32,101 bases of DNA from Bacteroidota bacterium (lineage in GTDB: Bacteria; Bacteroidota; Bacteroidia; Chitinophagales; Chitinophagaceae). The stretch is taken from contig RDXK01000112.1 of NCBI GenBank assembly GCA_004292605.1, forward strand, positions 1 through 32,101, given 5' to 3'. Each line of letters begins with the position of its first letter. Positions within the stretch are counted from its first letter, which is position 1. The notes beneath the pieces were generated by a model. The model was given only the letters and a program-made list of their open reading frames with translations. It did no database searches and had not been told where the DNA came from. Positions 1-9,879 of this stretch are shown here, in pieces. Both the position numbers and the translations under genes were made by a program.

Positions 1-1
1 G

Positions 2-2575
2 AAATTTAGTGGTCTAGATTTTGCCTCTATTACTGGAGCGGTAAATACGGCAGACTCTGGAACTTTTTATGTGCAGGCCAATATACCTACGGTAAGGTAT
101 GGTAGTATAAAATTAGAAAATGCCAATATTAACGCCTTTGGTGATTACGGAATACTAGATGTAGATGGTGTGGCTAGCAACCTATATGTATCCGACAGTA
201 CATTTTTCCCAAGCACCAATTTCACGCTGAGTAGCAAACTAGATAAAAGCTTGGTGCATATAGCTACTAGCGCCAATACAGTACTTAATAAAGCCACGTT
301 AGATGCGGAAGTATACACGTTAGATGATGGTGCACGTATAAGTTTTCTACCATCTAGCTTTGTACTGAACAACAAACAATGGGCCCTAGAAAAGCAAGGT
401 GAAATAGTGATAAGAAAAAACTTAACCTATGCGAACAATGTAAAATTTGTGGAAGGCACTCAAGAAATTTCCATAGAAACCGAGGAAGAAGAAGGCGGCA
501 ATGCTAACAAATTAGTAGTAAAATTACGTGATGTAAACTTGGGCGACTTTACTCCTTTGTTTTTAAAGGAACCTACCATTGAAGGTTTGGCAAACGGCAA
601 TATCAATCTTCGTAATTTTTATGGCAATTTTTCTGCTGATACAAAATTAAAAGCTACCCAGTTCCGGCTAAATGGCGATAGTGTAGGTGTGGTAAACATT
701 TCCGCAAATTATACCAAAGCAAAAAATAAATTACAGTACGATGTAGTTTCCCTCAACGAAACTTACAACTTTACATCGAACGGATTTTACGACTTTTCCG
801 ACTCCGCCGAAACACCTCTTTTTACCAATACCGATTTAAAGCGGGCCAAAATAGGTGTACTCAATACATTTTTGAAAGACCTGTTTTCACAGATAGATGG
901 AGAAGCATCCGGCAATTTAGTGGTATCCGGCAAAGCATCAGCCCTACAGCTAGATGGTGAAGTGGCATTATCTAAAGCAAAACTATTAGTAAACTATACG
1001 CAAGTAGCTTATACCATAGATACGGCTAATATAGTGTTTACACCCAATGCCATGCATTTTGGAGAATTTACTATACAAGATAAAGATGGCAATACAGGTG
1101 CGGTGCAAGGAAGTTTGTACCACCAAGGCTTCTCGAACATGCGGTTCGATTTTGACCTTTCTAGCAACAACATATTACTTTTAAATACCACACAAAAAGA
1201 CAATAATTTATTCTTTGGTAAAGCCTACGGCAAAGCCAAGTTTAGTTTGAAAGGTCCGCAGCGTGCCATGCAAATGAAAATTGCTGGAGAAGTAACCGAT
1301 ACCAGCGAAATAAGCATAAATACCAGCGATGGTAAGGGCAGTACCGATGCCAATTTTATAGTATTTAAACAGTACGGTGTAGAAATGGCACAGCCCATAA
1401 ATACAGAAACACAGCTGAGTGTAGACTTAGACCTTACCGCCAATAACAAAGCAAAAATAAACTTAATACTAGACGATATTGAAGGCGATGTAATTAAGGC
1501 GGAAGGCAATGGGCGACTGCTTATAAAAATTCCTGCGGCGGGTGATATGAGTATTAATGGCCGCTACAATATAGAACGTGGTAACTACGATTTTAATTTT
1601 CAGAGTTTAATAAAACGTCCCTTTGTACTTACGGAAGGTTCGGGCAATTATGTAGAATGGACGGGCAATCCATACGATGCGGCCATAAAAGTAGAAGCCA
1701 AATACACCGCAGAAAAAGTAAGCTTGAACGATTTGATTGGTGGAAACCTAATGAACTTTGGTGGTAATATAGGTGCCTACCGCGGCGATGTGTATGTGTT
1801 TGCCAATATATCGGGTAAAATGGCTCAACCAAAAATTGGGTTTAATATTCAGTTTCCGGCCAATACAGGTTTTCAAAACAACGACACCTTTCAGCGGTTT
1901 TTAGCATCGTTGAAAAACGACGATAATGAAATGCTAAAGCAAGTAACTTGGCTGATAGTGTTTGGTACTTTTGCCCCTTATCAGCAAGGAGGAAATGCTA
2001 CAGCGGCCAATAATATACGGGTGGAAACCATTGGTATCAATAGTATTTCCGGTGTAGTTACCAAGGAGCTTACCAAAATTGTAAGCAATATATTATATAA
2101 AATTACAGGCGATAAATCGCTGAGTTTAGATTTAAGTGCTAGCACCTACAGCAGTAGTAATTTGTACAGTGCCGGAAGCGGATCGAACCGTTTAGATAGG
2201 CAGCAGGTAAACTTTAAATTTAACCGTAGTTTATACAATGGAAATGTGGTAGTAGCTGTAGGGGGCGACTTTGATTTTGGTGTTACATCCCAATCGCAAT
2301 TACAAAGTGGAACCTTTCAATGGTTGCCAGATATTAGTGTGCAAGTAATGCTTTCAAAAGATAGGCGTTTAAGAGGAATAGTATTTAACAAAAGCACGCT
2401 AGATGTAAATGGTGCCGCTGCCATAGGCCGTAGAAACAGGCAGGGCGTAAGCTTAAGCTATACTAAAGATTTTAATAAGAATCCATTTAAAAAAGAGCCT
2501 ATCCGCAAGCCCTTTGTACTACCAGCAGAAGCTCTGTTACCCGCCCAAGGGGATTCCGCCACAACAAAAAAATAA
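2..2575 (+). CDS. TamB-like (DUF490) translocation/assembly module protein, 5' end truncated by window
   Basis: Frame is open from base 2, so the listed start (GTG at 71) is only the first start-like codon. Long beta-rich repeats and a C-terminal TamB-like region (GRYNIERGNYDFNFQSLIKRPFVLTEGSGNYVEWTGNPYDA...). Confidence 0.85.
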   Translation, partial: KFSGLDFASITGAVNTADSGTFYVQANIPTVRYGSIKLENANINAFGDYGILDVDGVASNLYVSDSTFFPSTNFTLSSKLDKSLVHIATSANTVLNKATLDAEVYTLDDGARISFLPSSFVLNNKQWALEKQGEIVIRKNLTYANNVKFVEGTQEISIETEEEEGGNANKLVVKLRDVNLGDFTPLFLKEPTIEGLANGNINLRNFYGNFSADTKLKATQFRLNGDSVGVVNISANYTKAKNKLQYDVVSLNETYNFTSNGFYDFSDSAETPLFTNTDLKRAKIGVLNTFLKDLFSQIDGEASGNLVVSGKASALQLDGEVALSKAKLLVNYTQVAYTIDTANIVFTPNAMHFGEFTIQDKDGNTGAVQGSLYHQGFSNMRFDFDLSSNNILLLNTTQKDNNLFFGKAYGKAKFSLKGPQRAMQMKIAGEVTDTSEISINTSDGKGSTDANFIVFKQYGVEMAQPINTETQLSVDLDLTANNKAKINLILDDIEGDVIKAEGNGRLLIKIPAAGDMSINGRYNIERGNYDFNFQSLIKRPFVLTEGSGNYVEWTGNPYDAAIKVEAKYTAEKVSLNDLIGGNLMNFGGNIGAYRGDVYVFANISGKMAQPKIGFNIQFPANTGFQNNDTFQRFLASLKNDDNEMLKQVTWLIVFGTFAPYQQGGNATAANNIRVETIGINSISGVVTKELTKIVSNILYKITGDKSLSLDLSASTYSSSNLYSAGSGSNRLDRQQVNFKFNRSLYNGNVVVAVGGDFDFGVTSQSQLQSGTFQWLPDISVQVMLSKDRRLRGIVFNKSTLDVNGAAAIGRRNRQGVSLSYTKDFNKNPFKKEPIRKPFVLPAEALLPAQGDSATTKK

Positions 2576-2751
2576 TTTTGCGAAAAAAACTTTTCAAAAA
2601 ATTAATACAGCGTAACACGCTGCCAAAACCGAAATATACTGTGCAATAATTAGGTTATAGCTTTGAACAAAAAGCAACAAATTTGTATCCCACTTGAACA
2701 TTTTCAAAACATAGCTAGCCATAAAACTAACAGTTGTTATTATTTAAGAGG

Positions 2752-2759
2752 TACTTTTG
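2752..2759 (+). promoter_or_regulatory. Candidate Bacteroidota -7 promoter box (TACTTTTG, matches TAnnTTTG) for pckA
   Basis: TACTTTTG 19 nt upstream of the ATG at 2779; a TTG lies 15 nt further upstream, a slightly short spacer. Confidence 0.45.
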
Positions 2760-2778
2760 GCGTCTAAACGATTGAAAC

Positions 2779-4386
2779 ATGAGCGTACCTACGTTACAAA
2801 TTTCACTAGACAATTTATTACAGGTAGGTTTATCTACCGAGGCAAACATTCATTATCAGTTAGATGCTGCTACCCTAACCAGCCAAACCGTAAGCCGGGG
2901 TCAAGGTGTGCTTAATAGCACCGGTGCTTTGTGCATAAACACGGGCGAATTTACTGGCCGCAGCCCGCAAGATAAATTCATCGTAAAAGATGCCATTACT
3001 GAAGGCACCGTGCATTGGAATAATTTCAACATACCTATTGACGAAAAATACTTTTTACAGCTACGCACCAAGCTGCTAAACTACTTAGGCCAGCAGGAGG
3101 AATTGTGGGTGAGAGATTGCTATGCCTGTGCCGATACCAACTATAAACTACGCATACGGGTGATGAACGAAAACCCTTGGAGTAATTTGTTTGCACACAA
3201 CATGTTCCTACGCCCTACCGAGGAAGAGCTAGATAGCTTTACACCCGAATGGCATATCATTCAAGCACCTGGTTTTAAGGCCAACCCTGCGGTAGATGGT
3301 ACCCGCCAGCACAATTTTGCCATTGTATCTTTTACACATAAAACCATTTTAATAGGTGGTACTGGCTATACGGGTGAAATGAAGAAAGGCATTTTTACCA
3401 TACTTAACTTTTTGTTACCGCATCAAAAAAATGTATTGAGCATGCACTGCAGTGCCAATATGGGTAAAGAAGGCGATGTAGCTATATTTTTTGGTTTAAG
3501 CGGCACGGGAAAAACTACCCTAAGTGCCGACCCTAATCGTTTGCTAATAGGTGATGATGAACACGGGTGGACGGGTAATAGCGTATTTAATTTTGAAGGT
3601 GGCTGCTACGCCAAAACCATCGACCTAAGCGAAGAAAAAGAACCCGAAATATTTAATGCCATTAAACCCGGCGCCTTAGTAGAAAATGTGGATTTTGTGG
3701 GTAATACAGATGTGATAGATTTTGCTAATAAATATATCACGGAAAATACACGTGTTAGCTACCCGCTACATTTTATTTCTAATGCGTTGGAGCCGAGTAT
3801 TGGTGGCTTACCCAAAAATATTTTCTTTTTAACCTGCGATGCCTATGGCGTTTTGCCACCCATTAGCAAGCTTACGCCGGGCCAAGCTATGTACCAATTT
3901 ATAAGCGGCTACACCGCAAAAGTGGCTGGCACTGAATTAGGTGTAACAGAACCTAAGAGTACTTTTAGCGCTTGTTTTGGAGCACCGTTTTTACCGTTAC
4001 ATCCTGGGTTTTATGCGGAGATGCTAGGCAAAAAAATGAAGGAACATAATGTAAATATTTGGATGATTAATACAGGCTGGAGCGGTGGAAGCTATGGCGT
4101 GGGTAAACGCATGAAACTGGGTTACACACGGGCTATGATTACCGCTGCATTGAATGGTGAGTTAGACCATGTTTTATACGAGCCACACCCTGTATTTGGC
4201 ATGATGATGCCAACACATTGCCCTACCGTTCCGGCAGAGCTTTTAAACCCTAGAAATACTTGGGCCGATAAAGCTGCTTACGATGCAAAGGCAAAAGATT
4301 TAGCGGAACAGTTTATTAAAAACTTTACTAAATATAGGGATGGTGTGAGCCACGAAATTTTATCGGCCGCCCCCTTGGTTATTTAA
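2779..4386 (+). CDS. pckA: Phosphoenolpyruvate carboxykinase (ATP)
   Basis: 535 aa; GLSGTGKTTLSADPNR P-loop and other ATP-PEPCK motifs (TGRSPQDKFIV, NTGWSGGSYGVGKRM). Confidence 0.97.
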   Translation: MSVPTLQISLDNLLQVGLSTEANIHYQLDAATLTSQTVSRGQGVLNSTGALCINTGEFTGRSPQDKFIVKDAITEGTVHWNNFNIPIDEKYFLQLRTKLLNYLGQQEELWVRDCYACADTNYKLRIRVMNENPWSNLFAHNMFLRPTEEELDSFTPEWHIIQAPGFKANPAVDGTRQHNFAIVSFTHKTILIGGTGYTGEMKKGIFTILNFLLPHQKNVLSMHCSANMGKEGDVAIFFGLSGTGKTTLSADPNRLLIGDDEHGWTGNSVFNFEGGCYAKTIDLSEEKEPEIFNAIKPGALVENVDFVGNTDVIDFANKYITENTRVSYPLHFISNALEPSIGGLPKNIFFLTCDAYGVLPPISKLTPGQAMYQFISGYTAKVAGTELGVTEPKSTFSACFGAPFLPLHPGFYAEMLGKKMKEHNVNIWMINTGWSGGSYGVGKRMKLGYTRAMITAALNGELDHVLYEPHPVFGMMMPTHCPTVPAELLNPRNTWADKAAYDAKAKDLAEQFIKNFTKYRDGVSHEILSAAPLVI

Positions 4387-4448
4387 ACTATTTACCTATT
4401 TTTACTGAGTTAACAAGTGTTAACATTCTCTACGATTGCTTGCTTGAA

Positions 4449-4480
4449 GGCCTTCACTACAAAGTGAAGGTCTTTTTTTA
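4449..4480 (+). terminator. Intrinsic terminator downstream of pckA
   Basis: GGCCTTCACT-ACAA-AGTGAAGGTC hairpin (one G.U pair) followed by TTTTTTT. Confidence 0.85.
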
Positions 4481-4617
4481 TGAATAAAACTTCTAGCTAT
4501 TGGGATAGTGCATAACTGATGATATTCAATAACCAAATTAATTATCGTACTCTGAAAGGTGTAAGGAGTTGGTGCTTACTTTTACCGGTCCGCTTTCTGC
4601 TAACGAGGTAATAATCG

Positions 4618-5658
4618 TCATTCAGTTACTCGCCAATGGCCTTTTTTATCGCTACCAATGCGTTCTATTTTTCCGCTTTTCTTAAGTTCATTAATTCTCC
4701 GTCTTACCGTGCGAACACTCAATTTCAAGTGTTCACTAATTTGGGTTGCCGTTATTGTGTTTTGTTCCGTCACTAATAAAAATATAGTGTCATTTACAGT
4801 GCCATTTACAGTGTCATTTACAGTGCCAAGTGGTAGATTTACAGTGTCAACCATGATGTGCATGTCACGGTTTTTGAGCGAATAGTTTTCGTTTAACAAC
4901 AGGTTTAAAAGAAAACGAATTAAATATTTATCGGTTCTGTAAATGTTCCTCGATAAGTTTTCGTAGTTGGCCCTAACCAATGCATTTCGGAAATACCAAG
5001 AATGGTTAGCAAACAAATCGTTGTTCACGGCCTTAAATCCTAATTTTTGTAAATACTTGATTAAGAAAACGGCAGTTGTTCGTGTATTACCCTCACCAAA
5101 AACGTGAATTTGCCACAACTTGGCCACAAACTGAGCTATGTGCTCTACTATTTCTTGCTGACCGAGTCCTTTATACGTAAACCTTCTTTCCTGATCAAAG
5201 TCGTATTCTAAAGTTGCCATCAAATTATCGGCACTTGCATAAAGAACAGTTTCACCATCCAAAACCCATTCTTTTTTTGTGATATTATAATCACGAATTT
5301 TTCCAGCGAATTGGTAAATACCGGTAAATAATCTCCTATGAATGGCCAAGTATTCCGTCGGTGAAAAGGTGAATGTTTGCTCACCCAGCAACTCTGCAAT
5401 GCGTGCAGAAACCTTATCGGCTTCTTCGGTTCGGTCTTCGGTTGATTTAGTCGGATGTTGTTGGTAGTAACCTTCGATCCGCTTTTTTACTTCGTCGATG
5501 GTTATGTCGCCTTCTATATTTTGTTTCGCAGTTTCAATGAGGTAGACCGACGGTTGTAAACCATCCACTTGTTGCAAGCCGATGGCCGTTTTCCAAACTT
5601 TTGCTTTCTCTGCTTTGTTTGGCTCACCTTGTCTTAAATACTCATCAAAATTTTCCAT
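4618..5658 (-). CDS. Fic family protein with N-terminal VbhA-like region and C-terminal winged-helix domain
   Basis: 346 aa; Fic motif HVFGEGNTRTTA (5071-5106); N-terminal AIGLQQVDGLQPSVYLIETAKQNIEGDITIDEV resembles fused antitoxin helices; C-terminal TATQISEHLKLSVRTVRRRINELKKSGKIERIG is wHTH-like. Confidence 0.9.
   Translation of the reverse strand: MENFDEYLRQGEPNKAEKAKVWKTAIGLQQVDGLQPSVYLIETAKQNIEGDITIDEVKKRIEGYYQQHPTKSTEDRTEEADKVSARIAELLGEQTFTFSPTEYLAIHRRLFTGIYQFAGKIRDYNITKKEWVLDGETVLYASADNLMATLEYDFDQERRFTYKGLGQQEIVEHIAQFVAKLWQIHVFGEGNTRTTAVFLIKYLQKLGFKAVNNDLFANHSWYFRNALVRANYENLSRNIYRTDKYLIRFLLNLLLNENYSLKNRDMHIMVDTVNLPLGTVNDTVNGTVNDTIFLLVTEQNTITATQISEHLKLSVRTVRRRINELKKSGKIERIGSDKKGHWRVTE
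4787..4852. repeat. 12-bp tandem repeat (GTGYCATTTACA) inside the Fic gene linker
   Basis: gtgtcatttaca / gtgccatttaca / gtgtcatttaca followed by diverged copies; encodes VDTVNLPLGTVNDTVNGTVNDT on the minus strand. Confidence 0.85.
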
Positions 5659-5885
5659 TATTCTTTTTGTACCAATGTTGTTTTTACTCTCAATAGTTCA
5701 TCATCCAAATTAAGGAAACTATCCCTGATATTTACTAGTCTCCACAACCCAATAGTTATATTCTGTTTATTTTAATTATTAATAATTACCCATTAATCAA
5801 TCGCTATAAACACAAGTGAAAACAGTGGCAGCTAACAATCCAATCAATCAAAAAAGTAAATTATACAAAGGCCAATACTTGCTCA

Positions 5886-6401
5886 TCAAAGATTCACTTG
5901 ATTTTGGGCTTCGCAATTTTGCTTGCACTTTTGTAAACTCAGCTCCATCATACCGCCCAGCACTTTATCGTACACCATACTACCAAAACGCTCCCACGGG
6001 TACCAAGCTAACTCCTCCTGAAACTGCCATACCACCGTTTTGGTGGCCATATTGCTGTGGTACAATGTAAGCGTACTCAACATTCCGGGATTATTTTTTC
6101 CAGTCCATTGCACTGTAATACTAGTATCGGTTTTAGCTACAAAACGGGCTTCTGTACTTCCCATCTGCAATAGTTGTGGTGTAGCTTTTTCAAAACGGGG
6201 TATTTGGGTACTATCGGTGCTTAACACTAACCACGTGGGCCATGCCTGCAAGGCCAATACATGGGCACGTACCACACTATCACTAGCAGTAACATCTACC
6301 GCACGGGAAACCCGAACAGTGCTAGGAAAAAGCAATCCAATAGCCGTAACCAATAAAAAAAGAATAGCAATGCTAAGCACTGCAAAACGTACCAATTTCA
6401 T
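5886..6401 (-). CDS. SRPBCC/polyketide cyclase-like protein with N-terminal membrane segment
   Basis: 171 aa; N-terminal hydrophobic stretch then SRPBCC-like pattern (VSRAVDVTASDSVVRAHVLALQAWPTWL). Confidence 0.65.
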   Translation of the reverse strand: MKLVRFAVLSIAILFLLVTAIGLLFPSTVRVSRAVDVTASDSVVRAHVLALQAWPTWLVLSTDSTQIPRFEKATPQLLQMGSTEARFVAKTDTSITVQWTGKNNPGMLSTLTLYHSNMATKTVVWQFQEELAWYPWERFGSMVYDKVLGGMMELSLQKCKQNCEAQNQVNL

Positions 6402-6429
6402 AATAGGGAAACATATTTTAGGAATACCA

Positions 6430-7515
6430 CTACTCCCACTTAAAAAATTTCACGGCCGCCGCATATACCGCTACACCCCAAATAAGTAGTACACCTACTT
6501 CATCGGCCACGCTAGCAAAACTTGCCCCTTCAAACGATATGGCACGCATAGCATTGTTATAATGGGTTAATGGCAATATTTTACAAATGGGCTGCAACCA
6601 CTTAGGAAAATTTTCAATAGGGAAAAATGTACCCGATAACAAAAACTGGGGCATGGTTACTAAATTAGCAAAAGGCGGAATGGTACTTTCGTTTTTAGCC
6701 ACGCCACTTACTATAAAACCAAAACCCATAAACACCACCAACGCTATAGCAGAAAGCAATAAAATTTGTAAAAATGTAACCCAACCATTTACCAGCGTAA
6801 AATGAAATACATAGTGCCCCAAACCCACAATAATTACCGCCGTCATTAACTGAAAAATCATGCGAGCAATTCCCTCACCCATCACAATATAAAATCGGTT
6901 AATAGGAGTGGCAAAAAAACGCTTTAAAACCAACTGTTGTCTTAAATTAAAAAACAAAAAAGCTACACCAAAAATTCCTGCACTTAGCAGTGAAAAACCT
7001 AACTGCCCGGGTAAAATAAAATCGATAGTACGGTATATACGCCCCGGCACTTTCTCCACATTTTTATCAATAGCCACCACATTGGGTGTGTTTACTGAAT
7101 TTAGTAAGGATTGCAGCACCATTACATCCTGCGGTTTTACCGCCTCGGACGTGGTAAGGTTGATGCGATAAGGCACTCCCTGATCCGACTTTGAAAATGC
7201 TAATAAGGCGGTGATACGACCTTTAGATAAATCTTCCGCAGCTTTTTGGTTCCACTCGGTAATAACTTTTATGCCCGGTATGGCCCTCACCATTTGATAG
7301 GCTGGGTTCACTGTATCGCTACCGGGTTTTATACCCACGGTAAGGTTTACACCACCTTTACCACCACCCAAAAAACCAAATACCAAAATAAAAATAAGTG
7401 GAAACCCAATGGAAAACACAATGGCCGAGGGGCTACGCAAAATACTACGCAAACTGGCTTTAGTAATGGCTAACATAGCCTTGGGCTGACTGTAGTGATT
7501 GGTTACCGCACTCAT
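6430..7515 (-). CDS. ABC-2 type transporter permease
   Basis: 361 aa; N-terminal TM, extracytoplasmic loop, then about five TM segments with ABC-2 pattern (RFFATPINRFYIVMGEGIARM, LVTMPQFLLSGTFFPIENFPKWLQPICKILPLTHYNNAMR). Confidence 0.9.
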   Translation of the reverse strand: MSAVTNHYSQPKAMLAITKASLRSILRSPSAIVFSIGFPLIFILVFGFLGGGKGGVNLTVGIKPGSDTVNPAYQMVRAIPGIKVITEWNQKAAEDLSKGRITALLAFSKSDQGVPYRINLTTSEAVKPQDVMVLQSLLNSVNTPNVVAIDKNVEKVPGRIYRTIDFILPGQLGFSLLSAGIFGVAFLFFNLRQQLVLKRFFATPINRFYIVMGEGIARMIFQLMTAVIIVGLGHYVFHFTLVNGWVTFLQILLLSAIALVVFMGFGFIVSGVAKNESTIPPFANLVTMPQFLLSGTFFPIENFPKWLQPICKILPLTHYNNAMRAISFEGASFASVADEVGVLLIWGVAVYAAAVKFFKWE

Positions 7516-7546
7516 ATTTTAGAAATAGTTTCTAACAAAATAACGC

Positions 7547-9304
7547 CTACCTAACCGAAATATCAAATGGCATTCTGCATTGGGTAACGCCTACTAAATT
7601 TTGTACTTGTTTGGTTTTGTTCAATAACTGCCATTGAGCCTCGCCAATTTCGGATTTTAGCACTTGGGTTTTGATATTATTTACGGCATTACCGTTTAAA
7701 ACTTGCTGTAAAAAGTCGGGCGCCTCGGGGTAAAAACGCACTTTATAGCTTTTCGATTTTGCCATACGGGCAGCACAGGCCACGGCATCCTGCAAGGTGC
7801 CAATTCTATCCACCAAACCTACGGTTACACCTTTATCGCCAGTCCACACACGGCCTTGGGCAATAGAATCGATGTAATCGACAGATTTTTTTCTACCATC
7901 GGCCACTTTCTTTTTAAAGGTACCATAAGTTTTTTCCACGCCGGTTTGCATCAAGGCTTGTTCAGCGGTTGTTAGCGGCCGCGTAATGGTAAGCATATCC
8001 GCATACGGACCAGTTTTTACACCATCAAACGTAACCCCCAATTTATCTTTCAAAAAGCCCTGCATATTTGGTAATATGGTAAACACACCTATAGAACCTG
8101 TAATGGTAGTATGGTTGGCAAAAACACTATCTGCCGCACAGGCAATATAATAGCCACCACTTGCAGCCACATCACCCATGCTAACTACTACAGGTTTTTC
8201 CTTTTTGGCCAAAGTAATTTCGTGCCAAATAACATCGCTTGCTAAGGCACTACCACCGGGAGAATTTACACGTAATACAATGGCTTTTACTTTATCATCT
8301 AACCTAGCTTTACGCACTAAGTTTTTAAACACATTGCTGGTTACTACGCCATTTCCTTCCTGTTCACCATCCATAATATCGCCATTGGCCACAATGATGG
8401 CTATTTTATCGGTACCATCGTTGGGTATAGTAACGGCTTTGTGGTATTTGCTAATAGAAACAAAATTGATGGTCTCCGAAGGTTTTATACCCACTTTATT
8501 GGCTAGTGAAGTTTTTACATCGTCATCATACCTAGCACCGTCTAATAGCTTTGCATCTACAGCATCTCGTACGGTACGTATGGCAGCGGTATTGGCCAAA
8601 TTACGCAAGGTAGCGGTATCTATTTTACGGTCGGCAGCAATATCTATCAGCATTTTACCGTACAATTCGTTGATGAATACGGAGGTTTGCAAACGATTTT
8701 CAGGACTCATTTTATCCGCTCTAAAAGGTTCGGTGGCGCTTTTGAATTTACCAGCGTAAAAAATTTGTGGCTGAATGTTGAGTCGGTCTAAAGCTTGTTT
8801 AAAGTAAGTAATCTCGCTACTTAGGCCACCCCACTCAAAAAATCCTTCGGGTTGGGCAAATACTTTGTCGGCCACGCTACTTAGGTAGTAGCCCTTTTGG
8901 TTCATAATATCGCTGTAAGCATAAATAAACTTCTTGCTTTTTTTAAAGTCGGCCAAGGCGGTACGTAATTCTTCCAAGGTAGCTAATCCGTTGGGCGAAT
9001 AGCAGTTGCGTATATAAATTCCTTTTATATTATCGTCGGTTTTGGCATAGTTAATAAGGGCTATCACATCATGCAAACCCACTACATCCGTAGCGTCTGG
9101 CGTGAATGCACTTAAGGGATTTTCCTGGCCCTGCTCGGGCAATGGTAAACTAGCATCCAATACCAGCACGCCTTTTTCCGCAATGGCGGGAGCCTCCGAA
9201 CTAGCGGCACTTACACCTATACCTATTAAAACCATCACACCAATAATGGTGAAAATGATGAGTGCCAACAAGGAAGCAAAAAATACTTTTAAAAAACTAC
9301 GCAT
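7547..9304 (-). CDS. sppA: Signal peptide peptidase SppA, 67K type
   Basis: 585 aa; tandem S49 domains, VNSPGGSALASDVIW and SMGDVAASGGYYIACAADSVFANHTTITGSIGV. Confidence 0.95.
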   Translation of the reverse strand: MRSFLKVFFASLLALIIFTIIGVMVLIGIGVSAASSEAPAIAEKGVLVLDASLPLPEQGQENPLSAFTPDATDVVGLHDVIALINYAKTDDNIKGIYIRNCYSPNGLATLEELRTALADFKKSKKFIYAYSDIMNQKGYYLSSVADKVFAQPEGFFEWGGLSSEITYFKQALDRLNIQPQIFYAGKFKSATEPFRADKMSPENRLQTSVFINELYGKMLIDIAADRKIDTATLRNLANTAAIRTVRDAVDAKLLDGARYDDDVKTSLANKVGIKPSETINFVSISKYHKAVTIPNDGTDKIAIIVANGDIMDGEQEGNGVVTSNVFKNLVRKARLDDKVKAIVLRVNSPGGSALASDVIWHEITLAKKEKPVVVSMGDVAASGGYYIACAADSVFANHTTITGSIGVFTILPNMQGFLKDKLGVTFDGVKTGPYADMLTITRPLTTAEQALMQTGVEKTYGTFKKKVADGRKKSVDYIDSIAQGRVWTGDKGVTVGLVDRIGTLQDAVACAARMAKSKSYKVRFYPEAPDFLQQVLNGNAVNNIKTQVLKSEIGEAQWQLLNKTKQVQNLVGVTQCRMPFDISVR

Positions 9305-9363
9305 GGATACGATTATTTACCGCTAAAATAGGAAACACTACATTTGAAACTTTGATTTGATAT

Positions 9364-9855
9364 ATGAATACAGCATACTTGCTGATAGGCGGTAATATAG
9401 GCAACAGAGAAAATTACTTAAAGGAAGCATGTTTACACATAGAAAAACAAGTGGGACGGATAGTGGCATGCTCCAGCCTATACGAAACGGCTGCATGGGG
9501 TAACACCAGTTTGGCACCGTTTTTAAACCAAGCGTTACAGGTAAGCACGGCTGCAACGGCCTTGGAGCTATTGGAAATATTGCTAGCTATAGAAAAACGC
9601 ATGGGCAGAACCCGAGAACAAGTGTGGAGTGCCCGAACCATAGATATAGATATTTTACTATTCAACAACCTAATTATCGATTCTCCCAGTTTAATAGTGC
9701 CTCACCCAAGAATGTGCCAGCGAAATTTTGTGTTACAGCCCTTGCAGGAAATAGCACCGCAACTGTTGCACCCAACGGAACAAAAAACCATTACCGAGCT
9801 GCTAAAAATTTGCCCAGATGAATTACCTGTGCAAAAAATTCAGTCGATGGCCTAG
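9364..9855 (+). CDS. folK: 2-amino-4-hydroxy-6-hydroxymethyldihydropteridine diphosphokinase
   Basis: 163 aa; LLIGGNIGNRENYL, SSLYETAAWG, RTIDIDILLFNN, VPHPRMCQRNFVLQPL. Confidence 0.95.
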   Translation: MNTAYLLIGGNIGNRENYLKEACLHIEKQVGRIVACSSLYETAAWGNTSLAPFLNQALQVSTAATALELLEILLAIEKRMGRTREQVWSARTIDIDILLFNNLIIDSPSLIVPHPRMCQRNFVLQPLQEIAPQLLHPTEQKTITELLKICPDELPVQKIQSMA

Positions 9856-9879
9856 CGCCACATAGTACATTTGCGAAGT

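Noticed and set aside
2608-2622. CAGCGT-AAC-ACGCTG hairpin after the TamB-like gene
   Set aside because: Perfect 6-bp stem but tiny loop and no U-tract, so not called a terminator; too short to call otherwise.
8178-8759. 193-aa plus-strand ORF antisense to sppA
   Set aside because: Lies within the well-supported sppA CDS; low-complexity translation with no recognisable domain; shadow ORF.
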